Source: Sphingomonas sp. 1F27F7B
Lineage (GTDB): Bacteria; Pseudomonadota; Alphaproteobacteria; Sphingomonadales; Sphingomonadaceae
Length of the DNA stretch: 64,000 nucleotides
Assembly: GCF_005503355.1 (NCBI RefSeq)
Contig: NZ_SCMK01000020.1
Span: forward strand, 32,935-96,934
Reading direction: 5' to 3'
Shown here: positions 34,859 through 42,067 of the stretch, one piece after another
How the letters are laid out: every line of letters begins with the position of its first letter
Numbering within the stretch: the stretch's first letter is position 1
Notes under the pieces: generated by a model
What the model was told of the DNA's origin: nothing
Database searches by the model: none
What the model saw: only the letters and a program-made list of their open reading frames with translations
Translations under genes and position numbers: made by a program

Positions 34859-35567
34859 ACCAGCCTCGCTTGCGGATATTGTTGAAGCTGTCGGTGGCGT
34901 GACAGGCATAGCATTGGTCGACGCGCGCCTTCGATCCGGCTGCGCGCTGCGAGACCATGCTGAAATGCTCCATGAAGTGACTCGGCGGCGCCTTGTGGCA
35001 CTCGGCGCACTGCGTCGAATTGACCGATGGATGGCGGTAATTGGCGATCTTCCAGCTGTCGGTCTTGTGGCAGCTCGCGCAGTCGGTGCCGAACAGGCCC
35101 TGGTGCGGATCGCGGAACGCATGGCAGCTCGCGCAATTGAGCGCGGTCTCGGGGGTCAGGCTTCGAGTGTTTGTCGACATGCCCGCCAAAGGCTGCCGCC
35201 ACTTCGCCATGTCGAGCAACGCGGCGTGATCCATGCGGATGATGCCGCGCTCTCCCTCATGTTCGACGTGGCAGGAGGTGCACTGCGTCGCTTTCGCGTG
35301 GAACTGCGTCGACTGCTTCGTCCCGAAATCGGTGCCCGCATGGCAGGTGAGACAGGTCCGGGTTTCGACGCCCTTGCCCGGCGTGTGGCAGGCCGTGCAT
35401 TGGCCGGCAAAGGACTGGTGCGCGCTCGAGAGCGGGCCGGGCGAGACGAGCTGCGCCACCAGGCCGGCATCCCTCGGCGCGTCCGATCGCATCCGGATCG
35501 CGACCGCGGCGACCATCACCAGCAGGGCTGCGATGAAGACGGCGTAGGAAAGACGCTGCCAGCTCAT
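34845..35567 (-). CDS. Membrane-anchored heptahaem c-type cytochrome
   Basis: A 240-residue protein. One N-terminal membrane helix (about 7-27) is followed by a periplasmic domain with seven CXXCH haem motifs in order: CTACH, CLTCH, CTSCH, CASCH, CASCH, CAECH, CYACH. Many extra His residues can serve as distal ligands. It resembles cytochrome c7/NapC-NrfH-like electron wires but has no NapC helix signature. The ATG overlaps the upstream membrane gene stop as ATGA (35564-35567). It should take electrons from the diheme membrane protein and pass them to a periplasmic acceptor. Confidence 0.92.
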   Translation of the reverse strand: MSWQRLSYAVFIAALLVMVAAVAIRMRSDAPRDAGLVAQLVSPGPLSSAHQSFAGQCTACHTPGKGVETRTCLTCHAGTDFGTKQSTQFHAKATQCTSCHVEHEGERGIIRMDHAALLDMAKWRQPLAGMSTNTRSLTPETALNCASCHAFRDPHQGLFGTDCASCHKTDSWKIANYRHPSVNSTQCAECHKAPPSHFMEHFSMVSQRAAGSKARVDQCYACHATDSFNNIRKRGWYDHH

Positions 35568-36292
35568 AGCCAGCGCAGCCCGTAATAGATCGCCGCGCCG
35601 ACGTGGAGCGCGAGCAGCGCGAAGATGAGACAGCCCAGCAGGATGTGCAGGAACCGCCACCGCGCGAACAGGGTGTTGGTTGCCTCTTCGGCACGGATCG
35701 CGAATTCGGTATCGGCCAGCGCTGCGGCGATCCCCGCCTTGTCCTGGGGGCGCTGGCCCGCGGACGCATCCCCGGCGACGAACAGATAGCGCTTCCAGCC
35801 CGACAGCGGCGGGGCTGCGGTATCGGCCTGCGTCGGCGCCGCCGGCTCCTCGAGGAAGGCGGCGCGAAGCGAGGCCAGTTCTGACCTGCGTCCGCGCAGC
35901 GCCCGACCAAGCTGGGCAAGCAGGTAGCGGCCGATGAAGCCGGTGATGACCGTCATCAGCAGGAGGACGGTCAGAAGCAGGCCGACCGGGCTTTCGAGCT
36001 TGTGCGCGGCGTGGACCAGACCCAGGATCGGCGCCAGCACGCCGGCATAGATGTGGATGGCGAGCAGGGTTGGCTTGCTGACGACCCGGGAGAGCGCCTT
36101 GTCGACCCAGGCGATGTGCTTGGCCGCGACATAAGGAAGCGTCAGCAGCATCAGCACGAGCGCTGCGATCCCGATGATCCCGCCGGCCAGGCTACCCGGA
36201 AAGCGGGGCGACACATGCACGAGATAGCCGAACGGGAACAGCAGCAGGAACGCGACCAGCAGGCCCACGGCAATGTCGCTGCGTTCGCGCAT
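35564..36292 (-). CDS. Diheme cytochrome b-like membrane protein with two HX13H motifs
   Basis: A 242-residue protein with five hydrophobic segments (about 7-26, 34-57, 76-98, 102-124 and 214-238). Two of them have His pairs exactly 14 apart: H80/H94 (IHIYAGVLAPILGLVH) and H216/H230 (LHILLGCLIFALLALH). Two HX13H helices are the haem-stacking signature of ferric reductases and NADPH oxidases, so a two-haem transmembrane path is likely. The central loop (about 130-210) is cytosolic or periplasmic and charged. It shares TGATG with the reductase gene upstream and ATGA with the heptahaem cytochrome downstream. Membrane-spanning electron carrier by inference. Confidence 0.8.
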   Translation of the reverse strand: MRERSDIAVGLLVAFLLLFPFGYLVHVSPRFPGSLAGGIIGIAALVLMLLTLPYVAAKHIAWVDKALSRVVSKPTLLAIHIYAGVLAPILGLVHAAHKLESPVGLLLTVLLLMTVITGFIGRYLLAQLGRALRGRRSELASLRAAFLEEPAAPTQADTAAPPLSGWKRYLFVAGDASAGQRPQDKAGIAAALADTEFAIRAEEATNTLFARWRFLHILLGCLIFALLALHVGAAIYYGLRWL

Positions 36293-38208
36293 CAGGCTTC
36301 GACCACGAGCGGCGTGCCCGTCCCCTTCGCCTGGCACGCGAGCACATAGCCTTGCGCCTTGTCGGCGGGCGCAAGGCCGGATTCGACCTCCATCGTCACT
36401 TCGCCCTGCAGCAGCTTGACCACGCAGGCGCCGCATGTGCCCGCACGGCATGCATAGGGGATCTCGACGCCCGCGCCCTCGGCCGCCTCCAGCACGGTCT
36501 CGTCCGCGGGCAAGGCCGCCGACACCCCCGACACGGAGAAGGTCACCGTGCTCGGCGCCACCTCGGCGCTCGGGGCCGGCTTATCCGCTGGCGGGGGCGC
36601 GGGCTTGACCTCGAGATCCTCGTGGTCGGCCGGCAGCGAGGCCGGACCGAACGCCTCGGTGTGCAGCTGCGCTTCGGGGACGCCGAGTTCCGCCAGCACG
36701 CCGCGCATCGCGCCCATCATCGCCGGCGGGCCGCACATATGGATGCGCCGGCTCGCGATCTCCGGCACCGCGGCCAGGATCATCTCGCGCGTGATCGGCC
36801 CTTCGGGGCCCATCCAGACGGTGCCGGGCGCGCGCTGCATCGCGGCGACGACATGGAGGTTGGGAAAACGGCGTTCGAGCCGCTCGAGCTCGTCGCGGAA
36901 CACGAATTCCTCGGTCGACCGTGCGCCGTAGAAGAAGAAGATATCACCCTTCCACGCGGTGTCGGTGAGATAGCGCAGCACCGACATCATCGGGGTGATG
37001 CCGACCCCGCCCGCGATCAGCACGATGCTCTGGGCATCCGTTCCCGTGAAGGTGAAGGCGCCGAACGGTCCGCTGACCTTCAGCAGATCGTCGGCGACGA
37101 CCTTGTCGTGCAGGTATCGCGAGACCACGCCCTGCTCCTCGCGCTTGACCGTCAGTTCGACATAGGCCCGCTGGGTCGGCGAAGAGGCGATCGTGTAGGA
37201 ACGGCGCGCGGTCTTGCCCGCTTCGGGCTCTACCTCGACCTGCAGGAACTGGCCCGGCAGGAAGTCGAACGGCAGCCGGTCGGCGGTCGGGTCCGCGAGC
37301 CGGAAGGTCAGCACGCTCGGCGTCTCTCGCACGATCTGGACCACGCGCAGCTGCCCCGCCCAGCTTTTGGGCTTGCGCAGCGACGCCCCAGCGGGTGCGG
37401 CCGCATTGCTCGGCGCGAGCCCGGCGCTGTCGGCAACGGGTGCAGGCGCGGGCGCAACCCTGGTAGCGGGAGGGGCAGCCTTCGGCTCCGGCTTTGCTGG
37501 AACCTTGGCGGTGGCGACACCGCCGGCGATCGCCCCGATCCGCCGCAGGCGGAAGATCTGCAGCGCGATAAGCGTGGCGCTCACCAGCCCCAGGAACAGC
37601 ATGAGAAGGAGGTGCGAGGGCGAGATGCCGAACCAGTGATCGGCATGGCCGGGCGCGGCCTGGTCGATGTCGAGCTGATCGCGCAGCCAGGCAAGCCCGA
37701 CCTCCCGGGGCGGCTGCAAGCCCCCGATCGCGCCCTGCGCGGCGGTGCCGGAGCGGAACAGGTCGGTTCCCTCGCGCAGGCGCCGCGCCGCATCGAGCCG
37801 GGCCGAGACCGTGGTCGCACGCGCGCCGTCGGCCGAGGCGGCGTTGATCATCGCCAGACCCGTGCTTACCCGTTCGCCGGCCTGCGCAGCGACCCGCTGC
37901 CTTGCCGCTTCGTCAAGCGCGGGAAAGGCGAGCAGCTGCGAGATGAAGCCGGTCCGGCGCGATTCGTGGCCGTGCTCATTCTCCCCTTCCCCATTGATCA
38001 TGCGATCCATCATGGGGTTCATCATCTTCGCCATGTCCGACGACCCCGGCTCTGCCGGTGCGGACATGCCCCCGCCGGCCGGCATGCCTGCGCCATGATG
38101 CGCGGCATGATCCTCGCCCTCCTGCGCGCCCGCGCTCGCGGACAGGCTGAGAGCGATTGCGCAGCCGAGGCTCAAGCGTCGAAGGCTGATCCGCCTGGAC
38201 ATCCTCAT
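36292..38208 (-). CDS. Fused Met/His-rich periplasmic head - FAD/NAD reductase - 2Fe-2S ferredoxin
   Basis: A 638-residue multidomain protein. Order: signal peptide (1-29, ends AGAQ); Met/His-rich region (30-82: DHAAHHGAGM, MAKMMNPMMDRM); helical region; one membrane helix (about 197-220); Pro/Ala linker; ferredoxin-reductase FAD domain (285-390, RRSYT at 335-339); NAD(P)H domain (AGGVGITPMMS at about 399, CGPPAMM at 492-498); plant-type 2Fe-2S ferredoxin with C587, C592, C595 and C625. Topology puts the metal-binding head outside and the reductase in the cytosol. It is coupled to the diheme protein through TGATG. It should feed electrons from NAD(P)H into the membrane haems. Confidence 0.88.
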   Translation of the reverse strand: MRMSRRISLRRLSLGCAIALSLSASAGAQEGEDHAAHHGAGMPAGGGMSAPAEPGSSDMAKMMNPMMDRMINGEGENEHGHESRRTGFISQLLAFPALDEAARQRVAAQAGERVSTGLAMINAASADGARATTVSARLDAARRLREGTDLFRSGTAAQGAIGGLQPPREVGLAWLRDQLDIDQAAPGHADHWFGISPSHLLLMLFLGLVSATLIALQIFRLRRIGAIAGGVATAKVPAKPEPKAAPPATRVAPAPAPVADSAGLAPSNAAAPAGASLRKPKSWAGQLRVVQIVRETPSVLTFRLADPTADRLPFDFLPGQFLQVEVEPEAGKTARRSYTIASSPTQRAYVELTVKREEQGVVSRYLHDKVVADDLLKVSGPFGAFTFTGTDAQSIVLIAGGVGITPMMSVLRYLTDTAWKGDIFFFYGARSTEEFVFRDELERLERRFPNLHVVAAMQRAPGTVWMGPEGPITREMILAAVPEIASRRIHMCGPPAMMGAMRGVLAELGVPEAQLHTEAFGPASLPADHEDLEVKPAPPPADKPAPSAEVAPSTVTFSVSGVSAALPADETVLEAAEGAGVEIPYACRAGTCGACVVKLLQGEVTMEVESGLAPADKAQGYVLACQAKGTGTPLVVEA

Positions 38209-38225
38209 CCCCTTAGTGTGCGAGC

Positions 38226-38546
38226 CTACATATCCTTCATCGGCATCGCCGCATTGCCCGGCGCGGGATCGGGTGCCGGCGCGGTCTGGTTGCCGGCCCC
38301 GGCGCGCATCGCGTCATGGTCCATCGCCTGACGGTGATGCCGCTCCATCTCGGCCTGGTTGCTCATCGCGTCCATCGGCGCCGCGTCTGCAGCGTTGCCG
38401 CTGTCGGTCAGGACCGGGGTGGCGGCGACGCTGTTCGCCGCGGGCGGCACCGTCTGGTCGGCCTGGCGGTCGCAGCCCGAAAGCGCGAGCGCCAGCAACA
38501 GGCTTCCGCCGACAAGTGGAAGGGCTTTCTTCGCATGGTCGATCAT
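38226..38546 (-). CDS. Met/His-containing lipoprotein
   Basis: A 106-residue lipoprotein: signal peptide with lipobox LALSGC (Cys at about residue 25), then an Ala/Pro-rich chain with a Met/His segment (MDAMSNQAEMERHHRQAMDHDAMRAG). ATG 38546 follows AAGGAGC. It lies 17 bp before the reductase gene in the same operon. Probably a periplasm-facing copper ligand. No known domain. Confidence 0.72.
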   Translation of the reverse strand: MIDHAKKALPLVGGSLLLALALSGCDRQADQTVPPAANSVAATPVLTDSGNAADAAPMDAMSNQAEMERHHRQAMDHDAMRAGAGNQTAPAPDPAPGNAAMPMKDM

Positions 38547-38605
38547 GGCTTTGCTCCTTGGCTTGAAAACTGTGTCCGGGCGCCATCCCTGGCGTCCGGA
38601 CCGGC

Positions 38606-38827
38606 TCATTGCGCGCTGCGCAGAATCCGGAGACACCGGTCGTGCGAGAGGTTCATCGGGTTGCGCCCCTGCCCCTTCATCTCGCCATGATCATGCGGCG
38701 TCTGGAGACCCATATTGCCCTCCATCGCCCGGCAACTCTCGACCTGCGCCGAGGTCGGCCGCGTGGTCACACAGGCGCCTAGAAGCAGCGCCGGCGTGAG
38801 GACGGCGATCAAACGCATTTTCTTCAT
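38606..38827 (-). CDS. Small lipoprotein in MerR operon
   Basis: A 73-residue lipoprotein with lipobox LLLGAC. The mature part has two further Cys (SCRAMEGN and HDRCLRIL) and a His/Met patch (GLQTPHDHGEMKGQ). Function unknown, metal binding plausible. Its ATG overlaps the MerR-family gene stop as ATGA (38824-38827), so the two are co-translated. Confidence 0.75.
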   Translation of the reverse strand: MKKMRLIAVLTPALLLGACVTTRPTSAQVESCRAMEGNMGLQTPHDHGEMKGQGRNPMNLSHDRCLRILRSAQ

Positions 38828-39303
38828 GACAAAACCCCTTTCGCTCGTGGTGATCGTTCGTCCTGCGCTGCCTGATGTTTCTTGTTATGCTGCTGGTCTT
38901 TCCGCCGCGCCGTCAGGAAGGCGAGGATCGGGCAATCGGAGACCGGCACTTCGCCCGGGCATTCGTCGGCGAGCATCCGCAGCATGTCGCGGATATCCGA
39001 CAGGCGCTCGAGCCGGGCTTCGGCGTCCGCGATCTTGGCAAGCGTGATATCGAGCACGGCCTGGGCATGCGCGGTGTCCGACGCCCTGAGCGCCAGCAGC
39101 TGCCGGGCCTGTTCGAGTGTGAAACCAAGCTCCTGCGCCGAGCGGATGAAATTGACGCGCTCGAGGTCGGTCGCGTCGTAGAGCCTGTAGCCCGCTGCCG
39201 TGCGCGCGGGCTCGCGCAGCAGGCCCATCCGCTCATAATAGCGGATCGTATCCCGCCCCACGCCTGCGGCCGCGGCCAGTTCGCCGATCTTGAAATTGCC
39301 CAT
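38824..39303 (-). CDS. MerR-family metal regulator heading the redox/storage operon
   Basis: A 159-residue MerR-type activator: winged helix at 3-70 (FKIGELAAAAGVGRDTIRYYERMGL), dimer helix, and a metal loop with C115 and C124 (CPGEVPVSDC, CX8C). It lacks the extra Cys at the position that marks Hg/Zn/Pb regulators, which favours a Cu/Ag-type signal, though CX8C differs from CueR CX7C. The C-terminal tail is basic. It is the first gene of the eight-gene unit ending with the Csp-like gene, and its own promoter has the MerR layout. Confidence 0.88.
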   Translation of the reverse strand: MGNFKIGELAAAAGVGRDTIRYYERMGLLREPARTAAGYRLYDATDLERVNFIRSAQELGFTLEQARQLLALRASDTAHAQAVLDITLAKIADAEARLERLSDIRDMLRMLADECPGEVPVSDCPILAFLTARRKDQQHNKKHQAAQDERSPRAKGVLS

Positions 39304-39315
39304 GTCATCCGCTCG

Positions 39316-39347
39316 ATCATGCCGGTTGGACCATGGTCCAGGGTCAA
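39316..39347 (-). promoter_or_regulatory. MerR-type promoter of the redox/storage operon
   Basis: Minus strand: -35 TTGACC (39347-39342), a 20-bp spacer with a perfect 14-bp palindrome TGGACCATGGTCCA (39327-39340), and a -10-like CATGAT. The long spacer with a central dyad is the MerR-family signature. The ATG of the MerR gene is 13 bases further on. Confidence 0.8.
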
Positions 39348-39443
39348 GCGGTTTCGCTTTGACCCCGAACGGTCTCCTCGTCGCCGGCGGCCCGCTGCCC
39401 CGACGCGTCGCAGGGCAGCCCGTGCCGCCGGGCCACCGGCTTG

Positions 39444-39800
39444 TCAGTTCTTGCGAAGCTCGACGATGTCGTGCCTGGCAGGCGTGCCGTCGGCGACGGA
39501 CACGTGCGCGAAGTGATCGTCAAAGATATGGTCGATCGTCACATGGCCGACGAGCTGGCGGTGATAGGTCGGCGCCACGCCCTTGGACGGACCCGGATGG
39601 GTCACGACGCGATAGACCTCGAGCTTCTGGCCGACCTCGGCGCCATCGGCCTTGCCGATGCAGACGACCGTGCCGTTGCTGCCCGTGTCGACGATCGAGC
39701 CGCGCATGAACAGGCTGTGCCCGATGCCCTGGGCCATAGCGGGGACGGCAGCAAGCATCGAAATGCCGGCAAGCGCGACCATGAGAGTTTTTCTGACCAT
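39444..39800 (-). CDS. Small exported protein, QGIGHSLFMRG family, copy 2
   Basis: A 118-residue exported protein with a signal peptide ending AMAQ; paralogue of the gene at 30688-31017. It keeps QGIGHSLFMRG, VCIGKADGAEVGQKLEVYR, LVGHVTIDHIFDDHFAH and a basic C-terminus. ATG 39800 follows AAGGAGGTG. Its promoter region contains TACGTATA (39895-39902), as in the two Met-rich genes at 31-32 kb. Function unknown; the gene neighbourhood is copper handling. Confidence 0.75.
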   Translation of the reverse strand: MVRKTLMVALAGISMLAAVPAMAQGIGHSLFMRGSIVDTGSNGTVVCIGKADGAEVGQKLEVYRVVTHPGPSKGVAPTYHRQLVGHVTIDHIFDDHFAHVSVADGTPARHDIVELRKN

Positions 39801-39894
39801 ATTCACCTCCTTGGATGGTAAGCCACCGCCCGGACTTTGCCGAGGGGAAGAGCGTCTCTTCAGGCTTGGGACTACGGTCCCGGGTCCAGCCTCG

Positions 39895-39902
39895 ATATAC
39901 GT
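39895..39902 (-). promoter_or_regulatory. TACGTATA promoter element, copy 3
   Basis: TACGTATA on the minus strand, 95 bases before the start of the exported protein at 39800. It shares its core with the 12-bp elements at 31655 and 32282. Confidence 0.4.
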
Positions 39903-40043
39903 AGAGGCCGCAGCCGATCTTCTTCCCCGGGCCGGATCTTTATTGACGCGGAGTTGACGGAATCAGCCGTCAGCACTTCAAAATCCGCGCGGCGCGAGAC
40001 TTTGGTTGGCTGCGCCCGCGAAACCCGCTAGATATCGAGGCCC

Positions 40044-40406
40044 GTGAAACGCCTGCTCGCCCTCCTGCTCGTCATCGGAGCGCTGTCCGGTCTCTTCGGA
40101 GCCCAGATGGCGGCCGCGCACAGCGTGCCGCAGGCGGCAGGCGCGCCGCTGGCCAAGGGCATGGATGCGGACTGCATGGCGATGATGGCCAAGCAGCAGC
40201 CTGCGCCCAGCGAAAAGCCCTGCAAGGGCCTGACGCTCGATTGCATCGCCGCGATGGGGTGCGTGATCCCGCTGGTCGCAGCGGACCTGGCAGGCGGCGT
40301 TGCGCCTGCGCGTCTCTACGACGCGCCCAGCTTCTGGACGACCGACACGATATTGACCGGCAAGGCGGTTGCGCCCGAGCCGGATCCTCCCACCAGCCTT
40401 GCCTGA
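40044..40406 (+). CDS. Exported hypothetical protein with Cys/Met segment
   Basis: A 120-residue protein starting at GTG 40044 after GAGG. The signal peptide ends at AAA, then a segment with DADCMAMMAKQQ and KPCKGLTLDCIAAMGC follows, then a Pro-rich tail. Cys and Met spacing suggests a small metal-binding periplasmic or membrane-associated protein (residues 70-95 are hydrophobic). No known family. It precedes the cus operon by about 400 bp on the same strand. Confidence 0.6.
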   Translation: MKRLLALLLVIGALSGLFGAQMAAAHSVPQAAGAPLAKGMDADCMAMMAKQQPAPSEKPCKGLTLDCIAAMGCVIPLVAADLAGGVAPARLYDAPSFWTTDTILTGKAVAPEPDPPTSLA

Positions 40407-40483
40407 TTGAACGAGCACGGGCTGCGCGCATCGATCGATGCGTGCGCGCCCGGTTTCCTTCTTTTCAGTCAAAGGTTTTCGTG

Positions 40484-40741
40484 ATGATCAAACTGCTTCC
40501 GGCCGCCCTTGTGGCGGCCCTCAGTCTCGCCGCGCCTGCGCTTGCAACCGACGCGAGCCGCACGCCGCAAGGCCATTGGGAATGGCGGTCGGCGCCGCAA
40601 TATGGTCCGCGGGCGACTGGCCCTGCGCGTGTCCGCATATGGGTGCCCGACAGCCGGGACATGGCCAGCTGCGATTGCGCGATGATGCAGGCAAGCGCCG
40701 CCGACTGCATGCGCGGCGCAGTCAGGTCGGACAAGGGCTAA
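40484..40741 (+). CDS. Small exported protein upstream of cusCBA
   Basis: An 85-residue exported protein with a signal peptide ending ALAT. The mature part is Trp/Arg/Pro-containing (GHWEWRSAPQYGP, RIWVPDS) with three Cys in a short region (ASCDCAMMQASAADCM), a plausible soft-metal site. No known domain. It is followed by a strong hairpin and then by the CusC gene. Confidence 0.65.
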   Translation: MIKLLPAALVAALSLAAPALATDASRTPQGHWEWRSAPQYGPRATGPARVRIWVPDSRDMASCDCAMMQASAADCMRGAVRSDKG

Positions 40742-40753
40742 ACCCGCTCCGGA

Positions 40754-40780
40754 GCGGCGCGTCACATCTTGGCGCGCCGC
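40754..40780. other. Strong hairpin in front of the cus operon
   Basis: 8-bp perfect arms GCGGCGCG/CGCGCCGC with an 11-base loop, right after the stop of the 85-residue gene. There is no T tract, so it may attenuate or punctuate rather than terminate. Confidence 0.4.
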
Positions 40781-40804
40781 CTCTGTCATGAGGGGATGAT
40801 ATCC

Positions 40805-42067
40805 ATGATCATGATGCCGAGGCGCGCTGTGCGACGCCTGTTGCTCTCTATCGGTGCGACGCTTGCGAGCGCCTGGGCCGTGCCGGTGTCGGCCGGCCCG
40901 CTCACCTACGAGCAGGCAGTGAGGCTCGCTGCCGCCAACGCGCCAAGCCTCAAGGCGCGCGCGGCGGCGACAGCCGGCGCCCGCTCTTCGGCGGTCGCGG
41001 CCGATCGCCTGCCCGATCCGACGCTCGACCTGGGCCTGCAGAACTTCCCGGTGAGCGGCCCCAATGCCGGCAGCTTCACGCGCGACGATTTCACTATGGC
41101 GACGATCGGGTTCAGCCAGACCTTCCCCAATCTCGCCAAGCGCCATGCACGCGCCGCGCGCGCCGCGGCCGATATCGGTATCGCCGAGGCGGGCGAGCTG
41201 GTCGAAGGCCGCAACGTGCGGCTCGAGACCGCCCTCGCCTGGGTCGATCTCTATTATGGAGAACGCCGGCTCCGGCAGCTCGACCTGCTCGATGCCAGCC
41301 TCGACGACCTGCAGAAGACCGTGACCGCACGCCTGGCGTCGGGCAGCGCGCGCCCGAGCCAGGCGCTCGAGCCCGACCAGCTCCGCGCCGCCATCGCCGA
41401 TCGCCGCGCCGAGATGGCTGCGGTGGTGGCGCAGGCGCGGGCCCGGCTCGCGCGCTATACCGGCGACCCCGACCCGCAGGCGACGGGCGACCCGCCGATG
41501 CTCGATGTCGATCCGATCCGGCTGCGGGCCGGGATCGATGCGCTTCCCGCCCTGCGCGCGCAGGACGCGCGGATCGCAGTCGCCGAAGCGGACGTGCGTC
41601 TCGCGCGCGCCGACAAGCGCCCCGACTGGAAGGTCGGCGTCACCTATGGCCGGCGCGATCCCATGTACGGCGACATGGCCTCGGTCGGCGTGTCGATCGA
41701 CCTGCCGCTGTTCGCCGGCAAGCGCCAGAACCCCAGGATCGCTGCAAGCGAGAGCCTTGCGCAAGGGGGTCGGTTCGACCGCGAGGCGATCCGCCGCGAG
41801 CTGGTGGCGCAGCTCGACGCCGATCTCGCAGACCATGCCATGCATCTCTCCCGGTTGCGCAATGCCCGCGAGACGCTGGTGCCACTCGCCAGGCACCGCG
41901 CCGAGCTCGACCGCGACAGCTATGGCGCCGGCAAGCTCGACCTTGGCGCCGCGCTGCTCACGACGCTCGGGCTCGCGGAGGCCGAGGTCGAGGCGCTCAA
42001 CCGCGAAGCCGACGTCGCGCGCGACGCGGTCCGCATCACTATCACCTATGGGGAGGAGCGGCCATGA
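40805..42067 (+). CDS. cusC: CusC/TolC-type outer-membrane efflux protein
   Basis: About 420 residues with a signal peptide ending VSAG and the TolC/OEP helix-barrel pattern in two repeats (LTYEQAVRLAAANAPSLKA..., later RAQDARIAVAEADVRLARADKRPDWKVGVTYGRRD). ATG 40805 follows GAGGGG; three other in-frame starts are close (40796, 40811, 40814). It forms the outer-membrane duct of the copper/silver RND pump. Its stop overlaps cusB as ATGA (42064-42067). Confidence 0.88.
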   Translation: MIMMPRRAVRRLLLSIGATLASAWAVPVSAGPLTYEQAVRLAAANAPSLKARAAATAGARSSAVAADRLPDPTLDLGLQNFPVSGPNAGSFTRDDFTMATIGFSQTFPNLAKRHARAARAAADIGIAEAGELVEGRNVRLETALAWVDLYYGERRLRQLDLLDASLDDLQKTVTARLASGSARPSQALEPDQLRAAIADRRAEMAAVVAQARARLARYTGDPDPQATGDPPMLDVDPIRLRAGIDALPALRAQDARIAVAEADVRLARADKRPDWKVGVTYGRRDPMYGDMASVGVSIDLPLFAGKRQNPRIAASESLAQGGRFDREAIRRELVAQLDADLADHAMHLSRLRNARETLVPLARHRAELDRDSYGAGKLDLGAALLTTLGLAEAEVEALNREADVARDAVRITITYGEERP

